A stretch of DNA of 64,000 nucleotides from [Mycobacterium] stephanolepidis (GTDB taxonomy: Bacteria > Actinomycetota > Actinomycetes > Mycobacteriales > Mycobacteriaceae), in the NCBI RefSeq assembly GCF_002356335.1, contig NZ_AP018165.1, positions 496,001-560,000 on the forward strand, in the 5' to 3' direction. The position numbers and the translations under genes are program-made. Below are positions 36,931-47,420 of the stretch, one piece after another (the first letter of the stretch is position 1; each line of letters begins with the position of its first letter). The notes under the pieces were generated by a model. The model saw nothing but the letters and a program-made list of their open reading frames with translations, was not told the DNA's origin and did no database searches.

Positions 36931-37986
36931 TCACTCATCAAAGGTGACGTTGACATCGTCGGTCTCGGGAACCGCCTGGCACGCCAGGATGTACCCGTCA
37001 TCGAGGTCGTTCTGCGACAGCGCGTCGTTGACGAGCATGCGGACCTTGCCGTCCTTCAAGATGCAGGCGCAGGTCATGCAGTGCCCCTCGCGGCAGGAAA
37101 ACGGTGCGTCCAGGCCCTTTGCGAGTAGGACGTCGAGCAGGACGGTGCTCCGTGGCCAGCTGACCGTGTGGGTCTCGCCGTCGAGTTCGACGGTGGCCGT
37201 GGCCGGCGGTTCGTCGTCGTCGGAGGGCTCGGCCAGCACCACCTCGGCGAACGGGTCGCTCTCCAGGGAACGGAAAACCTCGACATGCACGCGATCCTCG
37301 GGCATGCCGTTGCCCTTCAGCGCGGCCTCCGAGGCATCCATGAACGGCCCGGGGCCACAGATGAAGGCCTCGTGTCCGGCGGCGAACGGGGCGGCCAGAG
37401 TGGCCAGGGTTTGTTGTGAGGGCAGCCCCTGCACCGATTCGAGCCAATGGATGACCGTCAACCGATCCGGATATTGCGCCGTCAGCTCGCGAAGTGCCGC
37501 ACCGAAGATCACCGACCGCTCGTCGCGGTTGGCGTAGATGAGCACTACCTTGCCGCTGCCCTGTGAGAGCGCGGACTTGCAGATCGCCATCATCGGGGTG
37601 ATTCCGCTACCGGCGGCCAGCAGCAGGAAGTCGCGATCGAGTTCTTTGGGGACGAACACTCCGGAGGGCGCCAGGACGTGCATGTGCATGCCGGCATGCG
37701 CGTTATCGCAGAGCCAATTGGACCCGTACCCATCCACGGTGCGTTTGACCGTGACCGTCAACCGCTCGTCGATATGCGGTGAGCTGGACAGCGAGTAGCA
37801 GCGTGCCACCGATCCGGTGCGGTCGGAGGGAATGCGCAGCGTGAGGTACTGACCGGGTGTGTACGCGAATTTGTCGGCCGCGTCCTCGGGGATATCGAAG
37901 ACCAGGGACCGGGAGTCGGCAGTCTCGTCGATCACCTCGGCGATGCGAACCTCGAGGACGTGTTTCCCCAGCGGAACGTCCGTCAC
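36931..37986 (-). CDS. kshB: KshB, reductase of 3-ketosteroid 9-alpha-hydroxylase
   Basis: A 351-residue flavoprotein that passes electrons from NADH to the oxygenase KshA for steroid ring opening. FAD binding is marked by RCYSLSSSP, the NAD domain by AAGSGITPMM and CGPGPFM. The C-terminal plant-type [2Fe-2S] cluster has C-x4-C-x2-C-x29-C (CREGHCMTC ... YILAC). It corresponds to M. tuberculosis Rv3571. kshA itself is not in the window. It diverges from hsaA, with KstR-type boxes between. Confidence 0.93.
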   Translation of the reverse strand: MTDVPLGKHVLEVRIAEVIDETADSRSLVFDIPEDAADKFAYTPGQYLTLRIPSDRTGSVARCYSLSSSPHIDERLTVTVKRTVDGYGSNWLCDNAHAGMHMHVLAPSGVFVPKELDRDFLLLAAGSGITPMMAICKSALSQGSGKVVLIYANRDERSVIFGAALRELTAQYPDRLTVIHWLESVQGLPSQQTLATLAAPFAAGHEAFICGPGPFMDASEAALKGNGMPEDRVHVEVFRSLESDPFAEVVLAEPSDDDEPPATATVELDGETHTVSWPRSTVLLDVLLAKGLDAPFSCREGHCMTCACILKDGKVRMLVNDALSQNDLDDGYILACQAVPETDDVNVTFDE

Positions 37987-38018
37987 GTGATTTCCTCCGT
38001 CAGTTGTACGTCGCCCGG

Positions 38019-38046
38019 GGGCGATGAGCCGCTTGCGTGAAAAGCC
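38019..38046 (-). repeat. Dispersed short repeat, copy c (intergenic)
   Basis: GCGATGAGCCGCTTGCGTGA then AAAGCC; on the minus strand this matches the core GGTCTTCGCGCAAGCGGCTCATC with a few changes. It lies in the kshB leader, 33-60 bp upstream of its ATG. Confidence 0.65.
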
Positions 38047-38062
38047 AACAGCTTCGTGGAAC

Positions 38063-38076
38063 TAGAACAGGTTACA
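38063..38076. promoter_or_regulatory. KstR-type operator (kshB side)
   Basis: TAGAACAGGTTACA fits TnnAACnnGTTnnA completely, although the outer bases are not a perfect palindrome. It lies 77 bp upstream of kshB. Confidence 0.82.
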
Positions 38077-38165
38077 GAATTGACCTTTGGCCCTACAACA
38101 CCGTCGTCGCTTCGTTCCAGATGAGCCCGCCTTCCTGGGGTAGGCGAGGCGGTGTCGACACAGAT

Positions 38166-38179
38166 CGAAACGTGTTCTA
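38166..38179. promoter_or_regulatory. KstR-type operator (hsaA side)
   Basis: CGAAACGTGTTCTA matches the KstR consensus at every fixed position except the first (C for T). It lies about 110 bp upstream of the hsaA start. Confidence 0.8.
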
Positions 38180-38287
38180 GTCTCAGCAGGGAACACGCGC
38201 TACCACCGTGGGTGTACAGCGGGTGTCGCGAACTACTAGCCCTAGTTTGTGCCGACTGATGCTAACTACAGCAGTGGAGGAAATGCA

Positions 38288-40976
<2,689 letters not shown>

Positions 40977-41061
40977 CCGGCCTGCCATCGATTTCCCCTG
41001 CAGGCCTGGCCGATCCGGCGTAACGTCTCAGATCCAGGTGCTACCTCGGTGAGGGCGGGTC

Positions 41062-41343
41062 ATGGCGTTGTACGAGTATCGCTGCACGAGCTGTGGCAGT
41101 ACGTCGCGCAATTTTCCGTTGGCGACCGCGCCCGATATCGTGCCCTGCCCCGGCTGCCCTGAGTCGGCACGCCGGGTTTTCGGCATCGCCGGGATGAGCC
41201 GGGGCGCCTCGTCTCGCATGCGTCTGCTCGACGACACCCAGCGCAGTGCCAGTGAGCCGTCCGTGGTGTCTGCGCTGCCCACCGCGCGCCGGTCGATTCG
41301 CGTGACATCAAATCCGTTGCATCGCAAGTTGCCTCGCCCCTGA
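41062..41343 (+). CDS. fmdB: FmdB-type zinc-ribbon protein
   Basis: A 93-residue protein with an N-terminal zinc ribbon typical of the FmdB family: MALYEYRCTSCGSTS and VPCPGCPESARRVF provide two CxxC knuckles. The rest is a basic, probably disordered tail. It lies 14 bp upstream of the formamidase gene, exactly as in other fmdB-fmdA pairs, and may regulate or assist it; the molecular role of FmdB is not firmly known. Confidence 0.87.
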   Translation: MALYEYRCTSCGSTSRNFPLATAPDIVPCPGCPESARRVFGIAGMSRGASSRMRLLDDTQRSASEPSVVSALPTARRSIRVTSNPLHRKLPRP

Positions 41344-41357
41344 CCGGAAGGATTGCC

Positions 41358-42614
41358 ATGCCCGAAGTGTTGTTCCCGTTGGATTCGAGCAAGAAGTTCA
41401 CCGAACAACAGATCGTCGGGCATAACCGGTGGCACCCCGATATTCCGCCGGCCGTCGTCGTCAAACCCGGTACTTCATTCCGGGTGCATTGCCGCGAATG
41501 GTTCGACGGTGCGATCCACAACGACGACTCCGCCGACGACATCCGTGACGCGCCACTGACCACTGTGCACGCACTGTCGGGGCCGTTCTCGGTAGAGGGT
41601 GCGCAGCCGGGGGACCTGCTGATCGTCGACATTCTCGATGTGGGCCCGATTCCTCAGGAAGACTCCGGGCCACTGGCCGGGCAGGGGTGGGGTTACACCG
41701 GCATCTTTCCGACGACCAACGGTGGTGGATTCCTCACCGAGCAGTTTCCCGATGCGTACAAGGCGATTTGGGATTTCTCGGGTCAAACCGCAACCTCGCG
41801 ACACATTCCTGGTGTCAGCTTCACCGGGATTGTGCACCCCGGGTTGATGGGGACGGCGCCGTCGGCGGAATTGCTGGCGCGTTGGAATGCTCGCGAGGGC
41901 GCGTTGATCGCTACTGACCCCTATCGTGTTCCCGCATTGGCTCTTCCGCCGGAACCCCGGGATGCGGTACTTGGTGGGCTTACCGGCGACACCTTTGATA
42001 GGGCGGCGGCGGAGGCGGCCAGGACCGCGCCGCCCCGGGAGAACGGCGGCAATCAGGACATCAAGAATCTGACCAAGGGCAGCCGGGTGTTCTATCCCGT
42101 GTTCGTGCCGGGCGGCAAGCTGTCGGTGGGCGACCTGCATTTCTCGCAGGGAGACGGCGAGATCACGTTCTGTGGAGCCATTGAGATGGGTGGCTTCATC
42201 GATCTGCATGTCGATGTGCTCAAGGGCGGGATGGACACCTACGGGGTGTCGGAGAACGCGATCTTCATGCCCGGTAACACCGACCCGCAGTACTCGCAAT
42301 GGCTGGCCTTCTCGGGGACCTCGGTCACTCTCGACGACGAACAGCGCTATCTGGATTCGCATTTGGCGTATCAGCGGGCCTGCCTGCACGCCATCGATTA
42401 CCTGACCAAGTTCGGCTACAGCCCGGAGCAGGCCTATCTTTTGCTGGGCGCAGCGCCCATTGAGGGCCGACTGTCCGGTGTCGTCGATATCCCGAATTCC
42501 TGTGCCACTGTTTATATTCCGACTGCAATCTTCGATTTTCCGGTGACGCCGTCCGCATCGGGTCCGGTGCAGATCGATCCCGGGCCCGGCACACCGCGTT
42601 CGGTGGTGGGCTGA
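41358..42614 (+). CDS. fmdA: Formamidase/acetamidase FmdA
   Basis: A 418-residue FmdA_AmdA-family amidase that hydrolyses formamide or short amides to ammonia and acid. Features include HNRWHPDIPPAVVVKPGTSF, GPLAGQGWGYTGIF, HPGLMGTAPS, GGNQDIKNLTKGSRVFYPVFVPG (in pieces), the QGDGEITFCGAIEMGGF region with the likely active-site Cys, and GYSPEQAYLLLGAAPIEGR. It is the second gene of the fmdB-fmdA pair, inserted downstream of hsaB. It probably supplies nitrogen. Confidence 0.93.
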   Translation: MPEVLFPLDSSKKFTEQQIVGHNRWHPDIPPAVVVKPGTSFRVHCREWFDGAIHNDDSADDIRDAPLTTVHALSGPFSVEGAQPGDLLIVDILDVGPIPQEDSGPLAGQGWGYTGIFPTTNGGGFLTEQFPDAYKAIWDFSGQTATSRHIPGVSFTGIVHPGLMGTAPSAELLARWNAREGALIATDPYRVPALALPPEPRDAVLGGLTGDTFDRAAAEAARTAPPRENGGNQDIKNLTKGSRVFYPVFVPGGKLSVGDLHFSQGDGEITFCGAIEMGGFIDLHVDVLKGGMDTYGVSENAIFMPGNTDPQYSQWLAFSGTSVTLDDEQRYLDSHLAYQRACLHAIDYLTKFGYSPEQAYLLLGAAPIEGRLSGVVDIPNSCATVYIPTAIFDFPVTPSASGPVQIDPGPGTPRSVVG

Positions 42615-42621
42615 GGGCGGC

Positions 42622-43734
42622 CTATCGCGGTTCCTGCTGGGTGGCGCAGTGAATGCCGCCACCGCCCGCGGCGATACCGTCGATGTCAAGCTGAACCACC
42701 CTGCGCCCGGGAAAGACGGCTTCCAGAGTGGATCTGGCCGCCGCGTCGGCGTCCGGGTCTCCGAATCCGGGTGCGATGACGCCGCCGTTGCACACATAGA
42801 AGTTGATGTAACCCGCTGCGAAATCCTCTGATTCGAAGTCATCGCGCCCCTGCTCGGGTGCCTCGAGTACTTCCACGCGCAGTGGGCGCCCGGCCGCATC
42901 CGTCGCCTTTTCGAGGATGTCGAGATGCCGGCGTGTCACGTCGTAGTCGAACGAGTCAGGGTCGTTATCCAGCCCGGCGACGACGACGCCCGGCCCGGCG
43001 AATCGGGCGTAGAAATCGGTGTGACCATCGGTGATGTCCATGCCCGCGATGCCCGGTAGCCAAATGATCTTGTGCAGGCCAAGTAGGCGCGCCAGCTCTG
43101 CCTCGACATCCTTTGTTGAGCGTCCCCGGTTGCGGTTGTTGTTGAGGACGCAACTCTCGGTGATGATCGCGGTACCCTCCCCATCAACCTCGATACCGCC
43201 GCCCTCGAGCACGAGATCGGTGTGAAGCACCCGAACTCCAGCGCGCTTGGCGACCTCGGCGGCGACCTTGGCGTCGGCGTCGTGCTTCTGTTTGTTGCCC
43301 CATCCGTTGAAGTTGAAATCGACGGCTGCCTTGCCGGTGTCGTTGCGGACGAATACCGGCCCGCTGTCACGGATCCACAGGTCATTCAGCGGTGCGGGAA
43401 CCAATTCCACATCGGGTCCGGCCAATTGGCGCGCCAGTTCGAGCTCGTGCGGTCGCACCAGCATCGACACCGGTTCGAACTGTGCGATGGTCTGGGCGAT
43501 CGCACCCAGATTCTGCTGGACCTTGCGGTTCAGTCGCCGACCCCAGATCTCGTCACTGGCGCCGAAGGCCATCCAGGTTCGTAGGTGTGGTTCGCCCTCG
43601 TCGGGCATGCGCCAGGTCTCGCCGTCGCTCACCTCGCCATTATCTCGAGGCTCGTCGGTGGTGTCCGCGCAGGAAGTCAGCGTGAGGCCCGCTGCCACTG
43701 CCGTTCCGAGTTGGAGCAGGTGTCGTCGGCGCAT
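42622..43734 (-). CDS. Exported agmatine/peptidylarginine-deiminase-like lipoprotein
   Basis: A 370-residue PAD_porph-family enzyme. The catalytic pattern is present: WIRDSGPVF, FNFNGWGNK, LEGGGIEVDG, DGHTDFYARF and the C-terminal GGGGIHCATQQEPR with the nucleophilic Cys. Unusually it starts MRRRHLLQLGTAVAAGLTLTSC, combining a twin-arginine-like signal with a lipobox, so a folded lipoprotein should be exported. It would convert agmatine (or a similar guanidine) to carbamoylputrescine outside the cell. It converges with the formamidase gene. Confidence 0.86.
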   Translation of the reverse strand: MRRRHLLQLGTAVAAGLTLTSCADTTDEPRDNGEVSDGETWRMPDEGEPHLRTWMAFGASDEIWGRRLNRKVQQNLGAIAQTIAQFEPVSMLVRPHELELARQLAGPDVELVPAPLNDLWIRDSGPVFVRNDTGKAAVDFNFNGWGNKQKHDADAKVAAEVAKRAGVRVLHTDLVLEGGGIEVDGEGTAIITESCVLNNNRNRGRSTKDVEAELARLLGLHKIIWLPGIAGMDITDGHTDFYARFAGPGVVVAGLDNDPDSFDYDVTRRHLDILEKATDAAGRPLRVEVLEAPEQGRDDFESEDFAAGYINFYVCNGGVIAPGFGDPDADAAARSTLEAVFPGRRVVQLDIDGIAAGGGGIHCATQQEPR

Positions 43735-43746
43735 ATCCAGATTGTG

Positions 43747-44130
43747 CTACCCCCGGCGGTTCAGTGCCGAAACAAGCCCGTCCGGGTCAGTGACGCTGAG
43801 CTGCAGACCGCCGACCGGGCCGAACGACATCGGTGCCTTCGGTTTGATCGGTGGCGCGTACTGAATGTCGACAATGCCCTCACGTGAACCGTTGACGAGC
43901 CAGCCGGTACCGCTGGGGTGCACACCCCATGCCAGGGGCCTCTCGGGACGAACGACTGCCGAGCGGATGCTCGTCAGCGGAATCGTGATGGCAAAGGCCC
44001 ACCCGTGCTTGACGGTCAGTGCACCGTCGGAGATTCGGATGATGGTGCGACGTGGTCCCAGCCCCATCGCCGTGGCGATCGGTAGATACCAACGGTCATA
44101 GCGCAGCGTGAAGTGCGCGGTTGTCCCCAT
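43747..44130 (-). CDS. Conserved hypothetical protein, PH-like beta domain
   Basis: A 127-residue protein without signal peptide or membrane helix. It is mainly predicted beta strands (HFTLRYDRWYLPIATAMGLGPRR, TIIRISDGALTVKHGWAFAITIPL, SIRSAVVRP) that suggest a PH-like fold seen in several mycobacterial hypothetical proteins. Function is unknown. It lies 12 bp upstream of the deiminase gene on the same strand. Confidence 0.65.
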   Translation of the reverse strand: MGTTAHFTLRYDRWYLPIATAMGLGPRRTIIRISDGALTVKHGWAFAITIPLTSIRSAVVRPERPLAWGVHPSGTGWLVNGSREGIVDIQYAPPIKPKAPMSFGPVGGLQLSVTDPDGLVSALNRRG

Positions 44131-44197
44131 CCGCCCAACGTACCCGAGTCGGCAAATGCGTTTCCAGTGATACGCAGGGAGTTAAGAGTTTTGGCAA

Positions 44198-45472
44198 TTA
44201 CTCGCCGTACCAACGTCCGGTGTGTTCGGCATGCGTCGATAGGTAGGCGCCCGGACCGAAGTGCGTGTCGTAGAAGCCCAGATCGATGTTCTGGGCCTGC
44301 AAGTACATCAAGACATGGACCGTGGGGACGGTGCCGGGAATCTTTCCGAAGGTGTCGTAGACGTACGCGGCCTCCGTCGTAACGATCTCCTGGATCGCCT
44401 CGGCCGGTAGCGCGGCCGCGCGCACCTTGCGCGAATCTGCCCAGGCGCCGGGAGTGTCGGGGTGGAAGGGCCCGCCGGGGCCGTACTTGCGCTCGATGTA
44501 CTTCTGGACGCCCGCCGCGACTGTCGGCACATGTGGGGGACTGAGGGTTTCGAAGAATCCGTCCAGACCGGTGGCGTTCGGAAATGGCCACCGATCGTCG
44601 TTGTCGGAGCGGAACCCGATACCGGGCGCACGTGGGTCGCCGGAGCCGCCGAGCACCGAAAGCCGATCGAGCCCGTCGAACATCCAGCCGCCCAGCCCGA
44701 GCGCTTGAAGGAGGAGCACCCCGTTGTGGGTTGCGGTGGCTAGTTCGGCGCTGGCCTCGGTGAGCGTGTATTGCTCCACAAAGGACAACGGAATGGGATC
44801 GTCGTAATTCCTTAAACTGCCGAACTTTTCGGTGCCCGGGATGCTCCGGTTGTTGACGTCGTCGTAGACCACGTAGCCATTTGCGGCGAAGAAAGACAGG
44901 TTCGCGATCAGGTGTTCTGCCAGATCGGCCACTGGGAAGGCCAGCAGGCTGCCTGGGTGATTCCCGATCCAGGTGTTGTGGCCCTCCATGTACGGCTCCT
45001 CCCGCGGCAGTTCCAGACGCTTGTCCGAAATCCGCACATAGGAGTCTGCGGTGTGGGTGATCCAGTCCTCGATGGACGAGAACTCACGAGGAGGCTCGTC
45101 ACGCGTCGGCAGCAGGTAGATCCCGGTGTCATCGGTGAAGAAGAGCTGACTGGTGTGAAATCCGGCGGCGGAGGGAAAGGTGCGTCCAGTCGCACTGCCG
45201 GAGTAGTTCGGGAATGCAGGAGCGTATCCGGGGTGATAGGTGATGCCATAGTGCCATCCGGTCACACCACCCACCACCGAAAGGATCAGTGCCCGTTCGA
45301 CTTCCGATATCGGCCTGACAGGATGACTGCTGGTGTAGGCGAGCGGACCGTCAGGAATGCGTCCGCCGAGAGGGAAGCGTCGGGACCGGCGCCCGGTGAT
45401 CGCTGCCAGCAGCGGGAATGTGGTGACCTGCGCCAGCGCTTCGCGTTCGCGGTCCGATATCAGCAGCGACAT
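44198..45472 (-). CDS. Conserved hypothetical protein, unknown function
   Basis: A 424-residue soluble protein, start MSLLISDREREALAQVTTFP. I do not recognise a family with confidence. The N-terminal third (SSHPVRPISEVERALILSVVGGVTGWHYG) recalls the opening of nitroreductase-like flavoproteins, with long aromatic-rich loops afterwards and a C-terminal HTGRWYGE. It has a canonical amino-acid composition and codon use for this genome, so it is a real gene. Its promoter region is shared with divergent arr. Confidence 0.7.
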   Translation of the reverse strand: MSLLISDREREALAQVTTFPLLAAITGRRSRRFPLGGRIPDGPLAYTSSHPVRPISEVERALILSVVGGVTGWHYGITYHPGYAPAFPNYSGSATGRTFPSAAGFHTSQLFFTDDTGIYLLPTRDEPPREFSSIEDWITHTADSYVRISDKRLELPREEPYMEGHNTWIGNHPGSLLAFPVADLAEHLIANLSFFAANGYVVYDDVNNRSIPGTEKFGSLRNYDDPIPLSFVEQYTLTEASAELATATHNGVLLLQALGLGGWMFDGLDRLSVLGGSGDPRAPGIGFRSDNDDRWPFPNATGLDGFFETLSPPHVPTVAAGVQKYIERKYGPGGPFHPDTPGAWADSRKVRAAALPAEAIQEIVTTEAAYVYDTFGKIPGTVPTVHVLMYLQAQNIDLGFYDTHFGPGAYLSTHAEHTGRWYGE

Positions 45473-45616
45473 GAATCAAGCCGACCACTGAGCGGTTGTG
45501 GGGTCAACCTTTTGGCTTGTCCCCTTTCAAAATATGTCACGAAGGGGGGCTTGCGGCAAGGCCCCCACCATGGCGCACAATCCTGCGACCACGAATTTCG
45601 ACTGATGGGAACCGGT
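45473..45616. promoter_or_regulatory. Divergent promoter region of arr
   Basis: This 144-bp gap contains an AT-rich island, GGGTCAACCTTTTGGCTTG then TTTCAAAATATGTC (about 45500-45540). It would suit the arr promoter and possibly WhiB7 control, which is known for arr in M. abscessus. Exact -35/-10 boxes with good spacing could not be fixed by eye. Confidence 0.4.
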
Positions 45617-46042
45617 ATGACGATGCCGAACTTTTTCGAGGCGCACGCGTCGGGCGCGTATTTCCATGGCACCAAGGCCGACCTCGAGATAGGCGATCTG
45701 TTGACCCCCGGGCATCTGTCGAACTACGAGGAGGGGCGCATCATGAACCACGTCTACGTGACGAGGACATTGGTTGGCGCGGGGCTGGCGGCCATCATGG
45801 CCAAAGGGGAGGGCAGGGGCCATGTCTACATCGTGGAACCGGAGGGCACTCTGGAAGATGATCCGAACGTGACGGACAAGAAGTTCCCCGGGAATCCAAC
45901 CCACTCGTACCGCACCCGGGAACCCGTGCGCATCGTTGGTGAGGTCGAGGACTGGGAAGGGCCCCCGCCCGAGTTCATGGAAAACTTCCGGGCGGGGCTG
46001 GCCAACCTTCAGCGCACGGGAAACGCCGTCATCTATGACTGA
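45617..46042 (+). CDS. arr: Arr, rifamycin ADP-ribosyltransferase
   Basis: A 141-residue enzyme that ADP-ribosylates rifamycins at the C23 hydroxyl and inactivates them. It closely follows the M. smegmatis Arr sequence: HASGAYFHGTKADLEIGD (His17), GRIMNHVYVTRTL, GEGRGHVYIVEPEG, DDPNVTDKKFPGNPTHSYRTREPV and the terminal AVIYD. I prefer the ATG at 45617 (MTMPNFFEAH); ATG 45605 adds four residues. A chromosomal arr of this kind is known in M. abscessus and explains intrinsic rifampicin resistance there. Confidence 0.95.
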   Translation: MTMPNFFEAHASGAYFHGTKADLEIGDLLTPGHLSNYEEGRIMNHVYVTRTLVGAGLAAIMAKGEGRGHVYIVEPEGTLEDDPNVTDKKFPGNPTHSYRTREPVRIVGEVEDWEGPPPEFMENFRAGLANLQRTGNAVIYD

Positions 46043-46069
46043 ACACGACCAGACAAGACCAACGACGAA

Positions 46070-46444
46070 CTACGCCGTACGTCGCACCTTGAGTGCCTCG
46101 GTGATCATCGGGATCTGCAACGGTAACCGTGCGATGGCGCCGAGCTTCAGTGGTAGCGGCTTGTCCCACCACTGCCGCGCCATGTTGATGTTCGCGGGGA
46201 AGACGGCGATGAACAGGAGCGCCGCGAGAGTACCGCCGAGCCTGCGTGTTTTCGGGGCCAGCAGCAGCGCACCGGTTCCGAGCTCGGCAACACCCGAGGC
46301 ATACGTGTAGAACCGGGCTTCACCAGGCAGTTGGTCCGGGACGATGTCGTCGAAGGGTTTGGGCGCGACGAAATGTACGACGCCGACGCCGAGGAGCACG
46401 GCGGCGAGCCGGTAGGCGGGCCAGGGGCTGGCTTTGGTCTGCAT
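46070..46444 (-). CDS. DoxX-like small membrane protein
   Basis: A 124-residue membrane protein with about four hydrophobic helices: AYRLAAVLLGVGVVHFVAP, FYTYASGVAELGTGALLLAP, LGGTLAALLFIAVFPANINMA and the C-terminal amphipathic part. The sequence FVAPKPFDDIVP and the helix order resemble the DoxX-like/DUF4267-type family. The start is the ATG at 46444. Function is unknown. It converges with arr. Confidence 0.75.
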   Translation of the reverse strand: MQTKASPWPAYRLAAVLLGVGVVHFVAPKPFDDIVPDQLPGEARFYTYASGVAELGTGALLLAPKTRRLGGTLAALLFIAVFPANINMARQWWDKPLPLKLGAIARLPLQIPMITEALKVRRTA

Positions 46445-46466
46445 GCCCGGAGTGTAGGCCGGGAAC

Positions 46467-47420
46467 CTACAGTCCCGCGGCGCTCTCCAGGCTTGGGAGT
46501 AGCTGACGTGGTGTTCCCAGCAGCAGCGCGCTGCCGTGTGCGCGCTTGAAATACAGGTGGGCGTCGTGCTCCCAGGTGATGGCGATACCGCCGTGCAACT
46601 GGATCGAGTCCGCGGCGACTGCCGAGAGTGCCTCGCTGGCTTTGATTCTCGCCACGGTCGCAGCCTCGGCGGTGAGGTCTTGAATGGACTGGTACACGAT
46701 GGAGCGCGCGGACTCCACCAGCACATACAGGTCGGCCATCCGGTGCTTGAGGGCCTGGAAGCTGCCGATCGCACGGCCGAACTGCACCCGGGTCTTGGTG
46801 TATTCGACAGTGAGTTCCAGGGCGCGTGCCGCTGCGCCCACCTGCTCGGCGGCCAGCAGTAGCCCGGCCTTGTCGATCAGTCCTGGGGCTGTGCCGATCG
46901 GTTCGCTTCCGCTGACCGCTACTGCGGCGAGTCGGCGGGTGGGGTCCATCGTGGACAGCGCGGTGGCGGTGAGGTTCTCCGCCCGGTGCACTTCGTCGCC
47001 GTCCAGGGTGAGCACCACATCGGCGATAGCACCGTTGACGACATATCCCGGGTCGAAGGCCACCGCGCCGATCGATTCACCGGCCGCCATCGACTCCAGT
47101 AGTTCACCCCGGTAGCCGGTCTCGAGGAGTGCCAGCTCCGCCCACAGGGTGCCTATCAGTGGGCTGGGCACCAGCCCACGGCCGAGCTCTTCCACCACGA
47201 CGGCCGCGTCCGCGAGCTCGCCCCCGGCACCCCCCAATTCCTCCGGAACCAGCAACGCCGCTGCTCCGACCTGTTCACACAGCACGGTCCAGAGGTTCTC
47301 GTCGTAGCCTCGCTCGGATTCCATCGCCTTGCGCACCGCTGCGGAGTCGGCCCGTTTGGTCACCAAGGAACGGACGGTGTCACGCAGCATCTGCCGTTCT
47401 GCGTTTGAGGAAGTGCTCAC
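46467..47420 (-). CDS. fadE33: FadE33, acyl-CoA dehydrogenase-like subunit
   Basis: A 317-residue short acyl-CoA dehydrogenase of the sterol ring cluster (M. tuberculosis Rv3564, 318 residues). Features are VTKRADSAAVRKAMESERGYDE, ALLVPEELGGAGGEL, YTKTRVQFGRAIGSFQALKHRMAD and DSIQLHGGIAITWEHDAHLYFKRAH. It pairs with FadE31 as a heterotetramer subunit. The GTG start at 47420 overlaps the fadE32 stop by 4 bp. It is the last gene of the fadD3-fadE31-fadE32-fadE33 operon. Confidence 0.92.
   Translation of the reverse strand: MSTSSNAERQMLRDTVRSLVTKRADSAAVRKAMESERGYDENLWTVLCEQVGAAALLVPEELGGAGGELADAAVVVEELGRGLVPSPLIGTLWAELALLETGYRGELLESMAAGESIGAVAFDPGYVVNGAIADVVLTLDGDEVHRAENLTATALSTMDPTRRLAAVAVSGSEPIGTAPGLIDKAGLLLAAEQVGAAARALELTVEYTKTRVQFGRAIGSFQALKHRMADLYVLVESARSIVYQSIQDLTAEAATVARIKASEALSAVAADSIQLHGGIAITWEHDAHLYFKRAHGSALLLGTPRQLLPSLESAAGL

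Larger units (their letters stand above)
37987..38287. other. kshB-hsaA divergent regulatory region
   Basis: About 300 bp without a gene. It contains two KstR-type boxes (38063-38076 and 38066-38079 of the next hundred, i.e. 38166-38179) and a dispersed-repeat copy at 38019-38046. A good hsaA RBS (GGAGG) is at its right end. Confidence 0.8.

Noticed and set aside
45500..45540. Definite WhiB7-dependent promoter for arr
   Set aside because: The AT-rich region is suggestive, but -35/-10 boxes of correct spacing could not be identified by eye.
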